Assembly (NCBI GenBank): GCA_030427735.1
Contig: JAUIBP010000002.1
Span: 310,001 to 374,000, forward strand
Reading direction: 5' to 3'
DNA length: 64,000 nt
From: Bacteroidia bacterium
GTDB lineage: Bacteria > Bacteroidota > Bacteroidia > Flavobacteriales > Flavobacteriaceae
How positions within the stretch are numbered: position 1 is the first letter of the stretch; each line of letters opens with the position of its first letter. Shown here one piece after another: positions 27,135 through 36,776 of the stretch. The position numbers were made by a program, and so were the translations under genes. Under the pieces are notes generated by a model that was not told where the DNA came from, ran no database searches, and was given only the letters and a program-made list of their open reading frames with translations.

Positions 27135-29702
27135 TTATTTTGATAGATTTAAATACGACTCTAAATTTTTATGTATTTGAACCGTTTGATAATTCTGAGA
27201 CGAAATTACAAAATACGGTTTAGTTATTCTATTTTTATCGTTCTTTTTAAATAAGTCTTTAAAGCCTTCGGCAACCACTAAATTAGTGAAACCGTGAACG
27301 ATAACAAAAGTTATTTTAGGCGTATACACATCTTTAGATGTTTTAAGATCGTAATAATGCTCTATCTTTTTTAGCTGTGTTTGTAATTGCTCTACGAAGG
27401 CATCAATATCTTTATCGCTAGCATCTTCAAACTGATACACCACCTTAAAACTAGTCCCTAAGTCATCTTCTAAAAACTCAGTAAACTCTAAACTAGGAAT
27501 TACATTTCGCGTTAATTCTTCGGCCCTTTGCCCCTCTGGAAGATTGGCATAGGTTAAGGCTACATCGTTTACCGCTTTAGCATAAGCTTCGTAACCATAA
27601 AGACGACCTATAGCTGTTGCTTTTAACAAATCGAACTTAGCGACTATATTATCGCCTTCAAAATTACGCATCTGGTCATCGCATAACCGTATAACCTCCT
27701 GATAGTTTTGAGCTTCAAATTTTGCATACACCGATTTGTACACAGCTTCTGGACTATTTAAATCTGCCGCAACTGCTGCATCTGGATTGCGTAAAATTTC
27801 TGCATAACGCGACTCTGGGTAATTGGTAATAATGTCGTTTTTAACAATATTGGCTTCGCCTGTTTGACCTAGCAGCTCGTAATCTTTATACAAATTGTAT
27901 TTTGCAGGCACTATAAGACGCTCTTCTGGGTTATTGCTAAGCAACGTATTTAACTTCGTTTTAGAACGGTTATAATCGCTAAATTTCTCTTTATATATTA
28001 CACCTAATTGATAATAAGCGTAGTTGCGCTCTTTTGCGATACTATCTATAACTTGTGTTTCGGAAGGAATTTGATCGATATAAAATTGCGGCTGATAAAT
28101 GTCGGCATCTAAATCTAAAGCTGCAACTCCTGTACCTGTAATAGCGGTATTGGCAACAGGGGCATTCATATTAGACCAGCGCCAGTTATCTTCATTTTTT
28201 CTGTTACCCCAAATTTTTCTAAACTCGTTTTTACCATACGAAGCGGCTGTCGAATTGTAAAAATAAAAAGCAGATGCATTTTTAGCATCACTTCTATTTT
28301 GAAACGCACTATTTTGGGTATTCACATTAAAACCGTTATTAGAACTCAGCATTTCTTTTGTTCTAGCTTCTTCTTCTAAACGCGCCTGCTCTGCTTCGGC
28401 TTTAACTTTTAATGCACCTGTGTATTCTTCAAAATACATTAAACGCTCTTCATCGTTCATGGCTACTAAATTCAGAATACTATCGTTTACAGTTGCAATA
28501 TCTTCATACAAAATAACATCTACTAGATTATCGCGTTCGCGTTTTATAGTGCGATAAGGTTTAGAATTTAACTCTAAGTTTGTTAAGGTACTGTCGTAAT
28601 AGGCACCAGCGGTTTTATACTCGGCTGCATCAAAATAATAATCGCCTAGTACATTGTAGTTTCTCGCATTCAATTCCTTGTCATCTCTTCTAGACTGAAG
28701 CGAAAGATTGTAATACGCCAGCCCTAAAGAATCCATATTATTAGTTAAATAATATTCGCCAATTTGGTGGTAAATACGAGCTAAATACGGACGGTTTTCG
28801 CGATTCTTTTCTAAATCGTGTAACGTTTCGGCAAAGAGTAATTTGTCTCCGTTTTCGTAATCGAAATTTTCGGCTTTTTCTACATACGCGCCAATGTAAT
28901 AAGGTCTTGGTATTTTACGATGCATTTCGATAACCCGATCGAAGGTTAAATTGGCACTGTCTTTTTCACCTAAAGCGTTATACAATTGTCCTTTTATAAA
29001 TAAATAACGCCCGCGCTCGTTATTCTTTTGTGTGGCGTTAGCAGCAATTTCTAATTGAGTTATTGCGCTGTCTAAAGATTTAGTATTAACATAGGCTTGA
29101 GCCAGAGTAGAAGTCGCATCGGCGAGTTCTTGATCTTCGAGATTTTCTAATCGCAACAAACGTTTTAAGTTTTTTATGGCCAGCTCGTTATTATCTAAAC
29201 GCATATTTGTTTTTTCACGCCACACCCGAGCTTCGTTTATTTTATCGCTTAAGGCATACTTGTAAAGTATATAATTAAACGCTTCTAAGGCCGGAATAAA
29301 TCTTTGATCGAAATAACGGGCTTGCCCCAACAGCAAATAAGCTTCATCTATTTGTGGATTTTTTTCTTTGCCATCTATATTCATAGAGTGCTTTTGGATG
29401 GCTTTTACGGCCTTTTCCTCGGCACGGGAAAAGCTTTCGTTTTTAGATTCGCCAGGAAGTATTAAATCATCTGAAACCTCTAGGCGCTCTACAGGTAAAA
29501 TGTGCCAAAAATTATCTTTATACCCATCGTTAAGACTGGAACGGCCTTCTTCTAAAGCAATGTAGCCATTATAAAGTGTATTGTATTCTGTGGCCATTGC
29601 ATGAAAATTTCTACTTATAAATTTGTCCTTTTTTCTAGAACAATTTACAAGCACTAGGGCAGAAATAAATGCAATAAAAATAACCTTAAAAGATGTTTTC
29701 AA
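27135..29702 (-). CDS. sprE: T9SS/gliding lipoprotein SprE (PorW)
   Basis: Outer-membrane-associated TPR lipoprotein required for type IX secretion and gliding in flavobacteria; PorW is the Porphyromonas counterpart. The 855-residue chain has a lipoprotein signal (LVLVNC, lipidated Cys 21) followed by the family opening SRKKDKFISRNFHAMATEYN, many TPR hairpins (about 120-400 and 560-700), and a conserved segment with FYNSTAASYGKNEFRKIWG in the middle. The start is TTG at 29702; an in-frame stop lies a few codons upstream. It heads a compact minus-strand run with bactofilin, atpZ and the small membrane protein. It should serve export of the two T9SS cargo proteins encoded at 1674-8193. Confidence 0.88.
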   Translation of the reverse strand: MKTSFKVIFIAFISALVLVNCSRKKDKFISRNFHAMATEYNTLYNGYIALEEGRSSLNDGYKDNFWHILPVERLEVSDDLILPGESKNESFSRAEEKAVKAIQKHSMNIDGKEKNPQIDEAYLLLGQARYFDQRFIPALEAFNYILYKYALSDKINEARVWREKTNMRLDNNELAIKNLKRLLRLENLEDQELADATSTLAQAYVNTKSLDSAITQLEIAANATQKNNERGRYLFIKGQLYNALGEKDSANLTFDRVIEMHRKIPRPYYIGAYVEKAENFDYENGDKLLFAETLHDLEKNRENRPYLARIYHQIGEYYLTNNMDSLGLAYYNLSLQSRRDDKELNARNYNVLGDYYFDAAEYKTAGAYYDSTLTNLELNSKPYRTIKRERDNLVDVILYEDIATVNDSILNLVAMNDEERLMYFEEYTGALKVKAEAEQARLEEEARTKEMLSSNNGFNVNTQNSAFQNRSDAKNASAFYFYNSTAASYGKNEFRKIWGNRKNEDNWRWSNMNAPVANTAITGTGVAALDLDADIYQPQFYIDQIPSETQVIDSIAKERNYAYYQLGVIYKEKFSDYNRSKTKLNTLLSNNPEERLIVPAKYNLYKDYELLGQTGEANIVKNDIITNYPESRYAEILRNPDAAVAADLNSPEAVYKSVYAKFEAQNYQEVIRLCDDQMRNFEGDNIVAKFDLLKATAIGRLYGYEAYAKAVNDVALTYANLPEGQRAEELTRNVIPSLEFTEFLEDDLGTSFKVVYQFEDASDKDIDAFVEQLQTQLKKIEHYYDLKTSKDVYTPKITFVIVHGFTNLVVAEGFKDLFKKNDKNRITKPYFVISSQNYQTVQIHKNLESYLNLSK

Positions 29703-29808
29703 CGTTGGTATATTTAATCAAATAAATAACTATAAACTCTTGCTATTATTATGCAAAGGCGTAAAAATAAGCATCTTTTTCGATTAACCTAAAAAAATAG
29801 AATGACTT

Positions 29809-30516
29809 TTAAACTGCCGAAGCCCGCGAAAAATAGGCTTCTAACTCTTTAAGTGTTTCTTGGCTAGTGACAATGTCGTTTATAACCTCGCCTTTTTCTA
29901 GCACAACAATACGTTCGCAAACATCGGTAACATGCATTAAATCGTGACTAGAAACTAAAACGGTAATGCCTTTTTGCTGTGCCAATTCTTTAATGATGCT
30001 TTTTAATTGTATTTGCGTACTAGGATCGAGGTTTGCGAAAGGTTCGTCTAAAATAATGACCTCTGGATGGCCAATAAGCGCAGCAACTATACCTGCTTTT
30101 TTTTGGTTTCCTTTACTTAAATCTCTTAAATATTTTTTCTGATTTAAAATCTCGCCATGAAAAAAATCTTCAAACTGGGCTACTAAAGCATCGACATCGG
30201 CTTTAGACTGGTTGCGCAACTCGCCAATAAAATAAAAGTATTCTTCGGCAGTTAAATAACCTATTAAAAAACTTTCGTCTATAAATGCCGAAGTATGAGG
30301 TTTCCAAGCCTCGCTGGTGTGTACAGCTATATTGTTATTTTCGATACTACCTGTTGTGGGCTGTATTAAATCCAGCAACAAACTAAAATACGTGGTTTTT
30401 CCTGCGCCATTATTACCTACAAGACCAAAGCTCTGCCCTTTTGGAATTTCTAGATGCGGAATATTTAATACTGTAGTGCCATTGTAGGTTTTGGTAAGCT
30501 GTGTAGTAATAATCAT
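29809..30516 (-). CDS. ABC transporter ATP-binding protein
   Basis: A 235-residue ATPase subunit. Walker A GNNGAGKTT (34-42), signature LSKGNQKK (a variant of LSGGQ), Walker B VIILDEP and the switch His in VSSHD are present. It lies 18 bases after the gene for the membrane subunit, with which it should form a two-gene exporter of the ABC-2 kind. Substrate unknown. Confidence 0.92.
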   Translation of the reverse strand: MIITTQLTKTYNGTTVLNIPHLEIPKGQSFGLVGNNGAGKTTYFSLLLDLIQPTTGSIENNNIAVHTSEAWKPHTSAFIDESFLIGYLTAEEYFYFIGELRNQSKADVDALVAQFEDFFHGEILNQKKYLRDLSKGNQKKAGIVAALIGHPEVIILDEPFANLDPSTQIQLKSIIKELAQQKGITVLVSSHDLMHVTDVCERIVVLEKGEVINDIVTSQETLKELEAYFSRASAV

Positions 30517-30534
30517 AATTAAAATAGGTTTAAA

Positions 30535-32007
30535 TTATTGTTTCTCGGCAAAAGCCTTAATGGTTTTATATTTTCCTTTTTGATATACTTTTTCGAGTTG
30601 ATTAATAAAAAACGACTTGAAAATTATTCCTAAAACTCCACTTAACCCCAGTGCCAAGATGCCTATTTCGAAATTAAAAATCTTATAAGGAATGTAGAAA
30701 ATTAACATAGGAAGCAAAAATTTAGGAAGCGAGATAAGCATTTGGGTTATATTGAAGCTCTGCATATTACTAAAAGCCTTAGCTTTCACATTCAGTTCTA
30801 CTGGCACTCGATTTAAAGCTCCTCCAAACAAAGTAATAACAGAATTTAGCCCAATATTAAACAAAGCTCCAGCAGCTACCATACCATAGGTTTTCCAACC
30901 AAAATACAAATACGGCGTGCTTAAAATAAACGAAATCACCACTACAATAGCCAGCAAATACCATTTAGACTCCAAATAGGTTCGGTACTTAATATTTTGG
31001 CTCATAAGCAGCTTGTAATATTCGCTGTCCCAAGACGGAATAAATTGGCCAAAAGAAATTAAAAACCCACCAGTAATAAACATAGAAGCAAAAGCCAAAA
31101 TTACTGGCATTTCCTGATATCTTTCATTACCAAAGAAAATAATACCATAAAACAAAAACATTACCGATACCATAAGCACTTGCTTGGCTCTGGCATTACG
31201 AAGAATTAATTTAATATCGTTTTTTATAAAAGGTGCTATTGCTCCAAACCTATCTAACCAGGATAAATCGGTAGAACGAGCAGCTTTAATTTTTTTAGAA
31301 ACGGCATCGTCTAAATAAAACCCTGAACGTACCTGCTTATAATTTAACACATACAACAACACACAACTTAACATGGGTAACAAAACCAATATAGAGTGGT
31401 TGTATAATGCATAAAACAATTTACCAATGGGTACAGAAATTTTAAACACATTAAAAAATTCTAAGCCCCCCAATATTGCCAATACACCCAGAACCACATA
31501 AAAAATAACGTCATTTTTATTAACTAAAAAGTTGATAAAATTCACGGTAAGTGTTATAAAAAACAAACTCGTAAGCCAAAACAATACGTGTGCGCTAGAG
31601 TAGCCATTTGCCATTAATACAATACCAAACGGTACAAAGGCAAGCAAAGGCAAAATATTGAAAAACGAAAACACTGTTTTACCTAATAAAAAATGAATAA
31701 CAACAGGTCTTTTAACAGGTAAAACCATAAAGGGTTTAACATTAACCACTGGTAATTGCTGCATAAAAAACCGAAAAACCAAATCGAAAAGAAACCAAAA
31801 CACCAAATAGCCGCAAACAACTTGCAGCGGATCGGATTCCGGCATACTCTTTTTAATAATATAAAATACACCCACACCTAAGCCCACAGCAATTGCTGAA
31901 AAATACAGCACGAATAATGCTAGAATAATTTTTATAAAAATCCCTTTTTTAAAATACGACGATCTTAAAAATTGCTTCCATTCTAGAGTTAAAAAGTGTT
32001 TTATCAT
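30535..32007 (-). CDS. ABC-2-like permease, DUF5687 family
   Basis: A 490-residue membrane protein with about 10-12 hydrophobic helices in two groups. The opening IKHFLTLEWKQFLRSSYFKKG and pairing with an ATPase gene fit the Bacteroidota DUF5687 family of ABC exporter permeases. No substrate-specific feature is visible. It diverges from the oxidoreductase gene across a short AT-rich gap. Confidence 0.85.
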   Translation of the reverse strand: MIKHFLTLEWKQFLRSSYFKKGIFIKIILALFVLYFSAIAVGLGVGVFYIIKKSMPESDPLQVVCGYLVFWFLFDLVFRFFMQQLPVVNVKPFMVLPVKRPVVIHFLLGKTVFSFFNILPLLAFVPFGIVLMANGYSSAHVLFWLTSLFFITLTVNFINFLVNKNDVIFYVVLGVLAILGGLEFFNVFKISVPIGKLFYALYNHSILVLLPMLSCVLLYVLNYKQVRSGFYLDDAVSKKIKAARSTDLSWLDRFGAIAPFIKNDIKLILRNARAKQVLMVSVMFLFYGIIFFGNERYQEMPVILAFASMFITGGFLISFGQFIPSWDSEYYKLLMSQNIKYRTYLESKWYLLAIVVVISFILSTPYLYFGWKTYGMVAAGALFNIGLNSVITLFGGALNRVPVELNVKAKAFSNMQSFNITQMLISLPKFLLPMLIFYIPYKIFNFEIGILALGLSGVLGIIFKSFFINQLEKVYQKGKYKTIKAFAEKQ

Positions 32008-32091
32008 GCTAATTGGCTGTTACTAACTAATAATAAGTAATATTAACACACTTTTTGTTACAATCAAAAGTCTTTTCAAAAGGATGTTTCT

Positions 32092-32099
32092 TACTTTTG
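32092..32099 (+). promoter_or_regulatory. Bacteroidota -7 element of the oxidoreductase gene
   Basis: TACTTTTG matches TAnnTTTG and lies 15 bases before the ATG at 32115, inside the longer ORF, supporting the shorter start. Confidence 0.55.
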
Positions 32100-32114
32100 C
32101 AAAAAATATTAAGA

Positions 32115-33173
32115 ATGGCATTTCATAAACTTGCAATACAAAACATACATAAAGAAACAGCCGCTGCAGTAACCATTACTTTTAATGTGCCCGCAGCACT
32201 ACAATCTACTTTCAGCTTTACCGCCGGACAGTACATTACTTTAAAAACACAAATTAACGGGCAGGAAGTACGTCGCGATTATTCGCTTTGCACCTCTCCT
32301 ACAAGCAAAACGTTAAAAGTAGCTGTTAAAGCCGTAGAAGATGGTTTGTTTTCGCAATACGCCAACACCACACTTAAAGTTGGAGACATTATAGAAGTAG
32401 CCGAACCGAATGGTAGATTTACATTTATCCCCGACACTAACAAAAAACGTGTTATCGCTGCTTTTGCCGCAGGAAGTGGTATTACCCCAATTATGAGTAT
32501 AGCAAAAACGGTTTTAGAAGAAGAACCGCAGAGCGAGTTTATATTAATTTACGGCAATAAAACCCCAAAAGACACCATATTTTTTAACGAATTGGTAGAA
32601 CTTCATCAACAATATAGCGATCGTTTTGCACTGCAATTTATTTTTAGTCAGGCAGAAGAAGCCAATGCACTTTTTGGTAGAATTGAAAAAAGCACTGTTA
32701 ATTTCCTTCTAAAAAACACCTACAAACACAAAAAAATAGACACCTTCTATTTGTGCGGGCCAGAAGGCATGATTACAACAACAAGCGATGTTTTAAAAGA
32801 TTTTGGTGTTGACGAAAAAGATATTTTATTTGAATTGTTTACAACGCCTGTAAGCAACGATGCGCCAACTGAAGCTCCTGTTGCCAACGACGGCTCTACA
32901 AACATAAAAATTATCGTAGACGACGAAGAAACCGAATTCGTTATGTCTCAAAAACAATCTATTTTAGATGCCGCCATTGCAAAAAAAGTAGATGCTCCCT
33001 ATTCTTGCCAAGGTGGTATTTGCAGCAGTTGTATAGCCAGAGTTACCGAAGGTGCTGCAACCATGAGACAAAACAATATTTTAACCGATAGCGAACTTGC
33101 CGAAGGTTTAATTTTAACCTGCCAAGCACACCCTACCACGCCAACCATAGTGGTAGACTACGACGATGTTTAA
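32115..33173 (+). CDS. Ferredoxin--NADP reductase-like flavoprotein with C-terminal 2Fe-2S domain (PaaE type)
   Basis: A 352-residue soluble electron-transfer protein taking electrons from NAD(P)H through FAD to a 2Fe-2S centre. Order of parts: FAD-binding barrel with RRDYSLCTSP (53-62), NAD(P)-binding fold with AAGSGITPIM (118-127) and YLCGPEGMI (212-220), and a plant-type ferredoxin domain (about 262-352) with cluster ligands Cys298, Cys303, Cys306 and Cys336. This is the architecture of phenylacetyl-CoA epoxidase reductase PaaE, but no paaABCD genes are nearby, so another partner such as a desaturase or hydroxylase is equally possible. The start at 32115 is chosen over 32055 because of the -7 box and because the fold begins there. 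Confidence 0.88.
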   Translation: MAFHKLAIQNIHKETAAAVTITFNVPAALQSTFSFTAGQYITLKTQINGQEVRRDYSLCTSPTSKTLKVAVKAVEDGLFSQYANTTLKVGDIIEVAEPNGRFTFIPDTNKKRVIAAFAAGSGITPIMSIAKTVLEEEPQSEFILIYGNKTPKDTIFFNELVELHQQYSDRFALQFIFSQAEEANALFGRIEKSTVNFLLKNTYKHKKIDTFYLCGPEGMITTTSDVLKDFGVDEKDILFELFTTPVSNDAPTEAPVANDGSTNIKIIVDDEETEFVMSQKQSILDAAIAKKVDAPYSCQGGICSSCIARVTEGAATMRQNNILTDSELAEGLILTCQAHPTTPTIVVDYDDV

Positions 33174-33208
33174 AAAGCAACGATTTTAATCGCTTTGCTA
33201 TAAAATAA

Positions 33209-33250
33209 AAAATCCGTTATTTCTAATCTTGAATAACGGATTTTATTTTT
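33209..33250. terminator. Bidirectional intrinsic terminator
   Basis: A 13-base perfect stem (33209-33221 with 33232-33244), ten-base loop, T-rich after the stem on both strands. It serves the convergent oxidoreductase and GT9 genes; the stop of the GT9 gene lies in the loop. Confidence 0.85.
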
Positions 33251-34248
33251 TCTATTATTATTTCTGGAACAATGCTACCTGCAGCATTTTCATAACCATC
33301 AGGAAAAGTGTTTCCGTAAATAGACGTTGGTATTTTAGGATATTGCTCCCTATTGGCGGTTAAAGCATAAGTGTCTGGCTGATGAAATGGTGCAAACCCA
33401 GCATACGGATGTGTAACACCCCAAATGGTTATAACTTTTTTGCCCAACATAGCCGCCATGTGCCCATTACCAGAATCCATAGATACCATCACATCTAAAT
33501 TAGAAATAACATCTAATTCTTCATCTAAATTTAATTGTCCTGCTAGATTTACAACGTTACTAAAAGCATTCTGAATTTGGTTTAATACCTCAATCTCCTT
33601 AGCACCTCCTCCAAACAGAAAAATTTTATAAGTTTTAGACAATTCTGCGATAACGCTTTTCATACTCTCTAACGGATACATTTTAGCTTCATGAGCTGCA
33701 AAAGGCGCAATACCAATCCATTTACTTTGGTGATCGCCTGTTAGGTTTTGTAATTTCTCCGATAAATTTACTGGTTTAGGAAACTCTGGATTAGATAAAC
33801 TAACAGGAAACCCCAATGCAGTAAATACATCGGTATAGCGTTGGTGTGTTGTTTTTAGAGGTTCGAATATCTCGCCGCTAACCAACGCTTTTTTAGCTTT
33901 TCTTCCTTTATCAATTTGTTTAAAAGGGATTCCTAAAAAAAAGGCTTTTAAAATATTTGTACGCAATACATTATGAATGTCGGCAACAGCATCTATACGT
34001 TTTTCTTTTAAAACTTTAGATAGTTTATATAGCCCAAAAACACCTTTGTGCTCCTTTTTTAAATCGGCACCAAACACTTCAACCCGATCTAAATCTCTAA
34101 AAAACGGTTTAAAAAACGGCCGTGTTAATACAGTTACTTTTAGTCGCGGATATTGCGTTGTTAATGCCCGTAACACTGGTACAGACATAGCAACGTCTCC
34201 CATAGCAGAGAGACGCATTACTAATATATGTTCTGGACTTTCGGGCAT
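33223..34248 (-). CDS. Glycosyltransferase family 9 protein (heptosyltransferase-like)
   Basis: A 341-residue GT-B fold enzyme of the ADP-heptose:LPS heptosyltransferase family. The N-terminus RLSAMGDVAMSVPVLRAL is the family signature, and the C-terminal donor site contains VSMDSGNGHMAAMLGKKVITIWG with the expected Gly-His pair. It probably adds a sugar to the lipopolysaccharide core at the inner face of the inner membrane. It starts 17 bases after the DUF4254 gene on the same strand, an arrangement suggesting joint transcription. Confidence 0.88.
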   Translation of the reverse strand: MPESPEHILVMRLSAMGDVAMSVPVLRALTTQYPRLKVTVLTRPFFKPFFRDLDRVEVFGADLKKEHKGVFGLYKLSKVLKEKRIDAVADIHNVLRTNILKAFFLGIPFKQIDKGRKAKKALVSGEIFEPLKTTHQRYTDVFTALGFPVSLSNPEFPKPVNLSEKLQNLTGDHQSKWIGIAPFAAHEAKMYPLESMKSVIAELSKTYKIFLFGGGAKEIEVLNQIQNAFSNVVNLAGQLNLDEELDVISNLDVMVSMDSGNGHMAAMLGKKVITIWGVTHPYAGFAPFHQPDTYALTANREQYPKIPTSIYGNTFPDGYENAAGSIVPEIIIEKIKSVIQD

Positions 34249-34265
34249 TTAATTTTAAATGCTTA

Positions 34266-34874
34266 TTATTTTTGAGAACGTAAAACAGGGTTCAACTCGT
34301 CGTCATTGTACATTTTCATTTGCTTATACACTTTCATGTATTTATCGCCAGCTTCAATATCGTTTAATAAGGTATCAATAGCTGTACTCAAATCTACACG
34401 CTGCTCTAACAAAATATCTAATTTAGCCTGACAAGCATTTCTATGGGCTTCGGAAGCATCTTCGCGAGTTGCTTCTTCTTCCATATGATAAATTTTTAAC
34501 GCTAAAATGGATAAGCGATCTACACCCCAAGCTGGACTTTCGGTATTTATAGTAGCATCTGCTTTTGGAGTAACCTCTTTATACTTATTCAAAAAATAAC
34601 TATCGATATACTCTACCATATCTGTTCTATCTTGGTTAGAGGCATCTATTTGTCGTTTTAACTTTAAAGCCGCCACAGGGTCAATCTGCGGATCGCGAAT
34701 AATATCTTCGTAATGCCACTGCACTGTATCTATCCAACATTTTCTGTATAATAAATGTGCTAATAAATCGCTGGTTTCGCTATACGGATTTTTAAATTCC
34801 TGATCTACCGTATTTTTAATATGGTACGCTGTAATGACCTCCTGAAAAATAGCGTTTGCTTTAGTTGTAAACAT
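34266..34874 (-). CDS. DUF4254 protein
   Basis: A 202-residue, mostly helical soluble protein without signal peptide, of the Bacteroidota family DUF4254 (family name from memory, supported by the pairing with a GT9 gene). Conserved features include WHYEDIIRDP near the N-terminal third, a DRLSILALKIYHM helix and an IEAGDKYMKVYKQMKMYN end. ATG 34874 is chosen over 34895 because a TAnnTTTG promoter box covers the longer start. A role in LPS assembly is inferred from its neighbour only. Confidence 0.78.
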   Translation of the reverse strand: MFTTKANAIFQEVITAYHIKNTVDQEFKNPYSETSDLLAHLLYRKCWIDTVQWHYEDIIRDPQIDPVAALKLKRQIDASNQDRTDMVEYIDSYFLNKYKEVTPKADATINTESPAWGVDRLSILALKIYHMEEEATREDASEAHRNACQAKLDILLEQRVDLSTAIDTLLNDIEAGDKYMKVYKQMKMYNDDELNPVLRSQK

Positions 34875-34892
34875 GATTTTTATTTTAAAGTG

Positions 34893-34900
34893 CAAATATA
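34893..34900 (-). promoter_or_regulatory. Bacteroidota -7 element of the DUF4254 gene
   Basis: On the minus strand TATATTTG, a full match to TAnnTTTG, 18 bases before the ATG at 34874. Confidence 0.55.
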
Positions 34901-34942
34901 CTTCTAATTAATTAACTTTACCAGACACCATAAAAGACTGTT

Positions 34943-35596
34943 ATGTACATTCATAATTTATCTAAAAAAAATTCTATAATAAACGTTTACATTTCGGAAT
35001 TAAGAGATGTTGCTATTCAAACCAACAGAATGCGATTTAGACGAAATATAGAACGCATAGGCGAAATTTTAGCCTACGAATTAAGTCAGTCTCTATCCTA
35101 CACCGCTACAACCATAAAAACACCTTTAGGGCAATCTGAAACCAAACTTCCAGACAACAACATTGTGCTTTGTTCTATTTTAAGAGCAGGAATCCCTTTA
35201 CATAACGGCTTATTAAATTATTTTGATATGGCCGATAATGCCTTCATTTCGGCGTATCGTCATCATGTAAATGATGCTTTTGAAATTAAAGTAGAATATT
35301 TGGCGTGCCCTTCTCTAGAAAACAAAACGCTTATTTTGGCAGATCCCATGCTGGCCACAGGACAATCTATGCGAGCGACTTTTGAAGCTTTAAAACCTTA
35401 TGGCACACCTAAAGCCATACATTTAGTAAGTGTTATAGGTGCTGTTGAAGGCGTTAACTATATTAAGAATCATTTTGGTTCCGACGTTCATTTATGGATC
35501 GCGACAATAGACGAAACGTTAAACACTAAAGGCTATATAGTACCTGGCTTAGGCGATGCTGGGGATCTTTGTTTTGGCGAAAAATTACAACAGTAA
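34943..35596 (+). CDS. upp: Uracil phosphoribosyltransferase
   Basis: Pyrimidine salvage enzyme making UMP from uracil and PRPP. The 217-residue chain contains the PRPP loop LADPMLATGQS and the uracil-site region near the C-terminus (GLGDAGDLCFG). The family's substrate loop RAG appears in SILRAGIPL. The end overlaps the convergent membrane-protein gene by 12 bases. Confidence 0.93.
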   Translation: MYIHNLSKKNSIINVYISELRDVAIQTNRMRFRRNIERIGEILAYELSQSLSYTATTIKTPLGQSETKLPDNNIVLCSILRAGIPLHNGLLNYFDMADNAFISAYRHHVNDAFEIKVEYLACPSLENKTLILADPMLATGQSMRATFEALKPYGTPKAIHLVSVIGAVEGVNYIKNHFGSDVHLWIATIDETLNTKGYIVPGLGDAGDLCFGEKLQQ

Positions 35597-36508
35597 CAAA
35601 CCAAACGGCACTACAATTAAAACGGCCAAAAACAGCTCTTTAAACCATTTGTCTTGAATAATTTCTAAATAATTGGTCATAATAATAGCCAAAGGCGCAA
35701 ACAAAAATAAAAACTCTCCGCCTTCCTTTTTAGGAGATACAATCATAATACTAAAGGCAATTAACACCGCAATTAAAATAACTTTATAACCCGGTTTAAA
35801 ATTTTTCTGTTTAGACTGTATACTTCGAATGTAAAATACCGAAGACCAAATACCAAACGAAATTAAAAGCGTAACTCCCGCAACATATTGCAAGGAATTG
35901 TAGGTATTAAAATCGAAACTGGTTGAAATTACCACATTAAAGGCAGAAACAAAATCGTTATACATCAATACAGAATAACAAACAGCTAAAATATATACCG
36001 TTGCCACGCCAATAAAAGGAATAAGCCATTCTTTTATAGTATTGATTGAATTAAATAAGAGCGCAGCAAAAATTAAAATAAGAAACAAGATAGACCAAAA
36101 GTAAAACAACGACGCTATAGCAATCCAAAAAGCAGCATCGAACACCTTCTTTTTTATGTCTTTATGCGAGCGTAAGCTTAAAATACGTCGCAATGCCAGT
36201 AACACAAAAAAATTAGAAAACACAATGTTTTCGCTAAGCATGGTTTGCGGAATAGCTACCAAAAACAATGCATACAACAAAATTTCGTAGCTGCTTTTAT
36301 GCGTAAGTTTATTTTTACTAACAAAAAAATCGAGTACTAAAATAGAGCTAAAACACGCGCAAAACACAATAATTTGCTTAACAATCTGACTCGTTAAGAC
36401 TGGTAGGTTTCCATATTTAACATGAGCCACAAAAAAAGTAAGCAGTGTAATTATAAAAACAAGTAAAAAGTTTATTGGTTTAGATTTACTAAAAATGCTT
36501 GTAATCAT
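35585..36508 (-). CDS. Polytopic membrane protein (probably DUF6427)
   Basis: A 307-residue membrane protein with about eight to nine hydrophobic helices and no extracellular domain. Gene position between upp and a small 75-residue membrane protein next to purD is a conserved flavobacterial neighbourhood; I believe this is family DUF6427, from memory. Some fold features recall glycosyltransferase or polymerase membrane parts, but no motif allows a function. Confidence 0.7.
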   Translation of the reverse strand: MITSIFSKSKPINFLLVFIITLLTFFVAHVKYGNLPVLTSQIVKQIIVFCACFSSILVLDFFVSKNKLTHKSSYEILLYALFLVAIPQTMLSENIVFSNFFVLLALRRILSLRSHKDIKKKVFDAAFWIAIASLFYFWSILFLILIFAALLFNSINTIKEWLIPFIGVATVYILAVCYSVLMYNDFVSAFNVVISTSFDFNTYNSLQYVAGVTLLISFGIWSSVFYIRSIQSKQKNFKPGYKVILIAVLIAFSIMIVSPKKEGGEFLFLFAPLAIIMTNYLEIIQDKWFKELFLAVLIVVPFGLLLL

Positions 36509-36528
36509 TAACTCTTTTTGTATTTTTG
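36499..36528 (+). promoter_or_regulatory. Promoter of the 75-residue protein gene
   Basis: TTG (36499-36501), 19-base spacer and TATTTTTG (36521-36528) fit the Bacteroidota promoter; ATG follows 20 bases later. The -33 part lies inside the start of the divergent membrane-protein gene. Confidence 0.65.
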
Positions 36529-36548
36529 CTACGTAAATATACTACACT

Positions 36549-36776
36549 ATGAAAGATTTCTTTTATGCAATACAGGATTTATTTGTAAATGTATTGTTTG
36601 CCCCTTTAGACGCTTTAAGAGCCTTAGAGCTTAAAAACTGGTTTGCAGCCAACACCTTTTCTTGGATTTTTATCCTTATTGGTTTTGTTGCTTTTGTTTA
36701 CTGGATGCTTCAGTTAAAAAAATATAACGATAACGACGAGGAAGACAAAAGTGTGTCGGCACACTCTTATCTATAA
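36549..36776 (+). CDS. Small single-pass membrane protein (probably DUF6341)
   Basis: A 75-residue protein with a hydrophobic segment at about residues 35-54 (SWIFILIGFVAFVYWML) and an acidic C-terminal tail. It has its own promoter and lies in a conserved neighbourhood with purD, with which it converges and overlaps by six bases. I believe it is family DUF6341 (from memory). No function known. Confidence 0.75.
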   Translation: MKDFFYAIQDLFVNVLFAPLDALRALELKNWFAANTFSWIFILIGFVAFVYWMLQLKKYNDNDEEDKSVSAHSYL

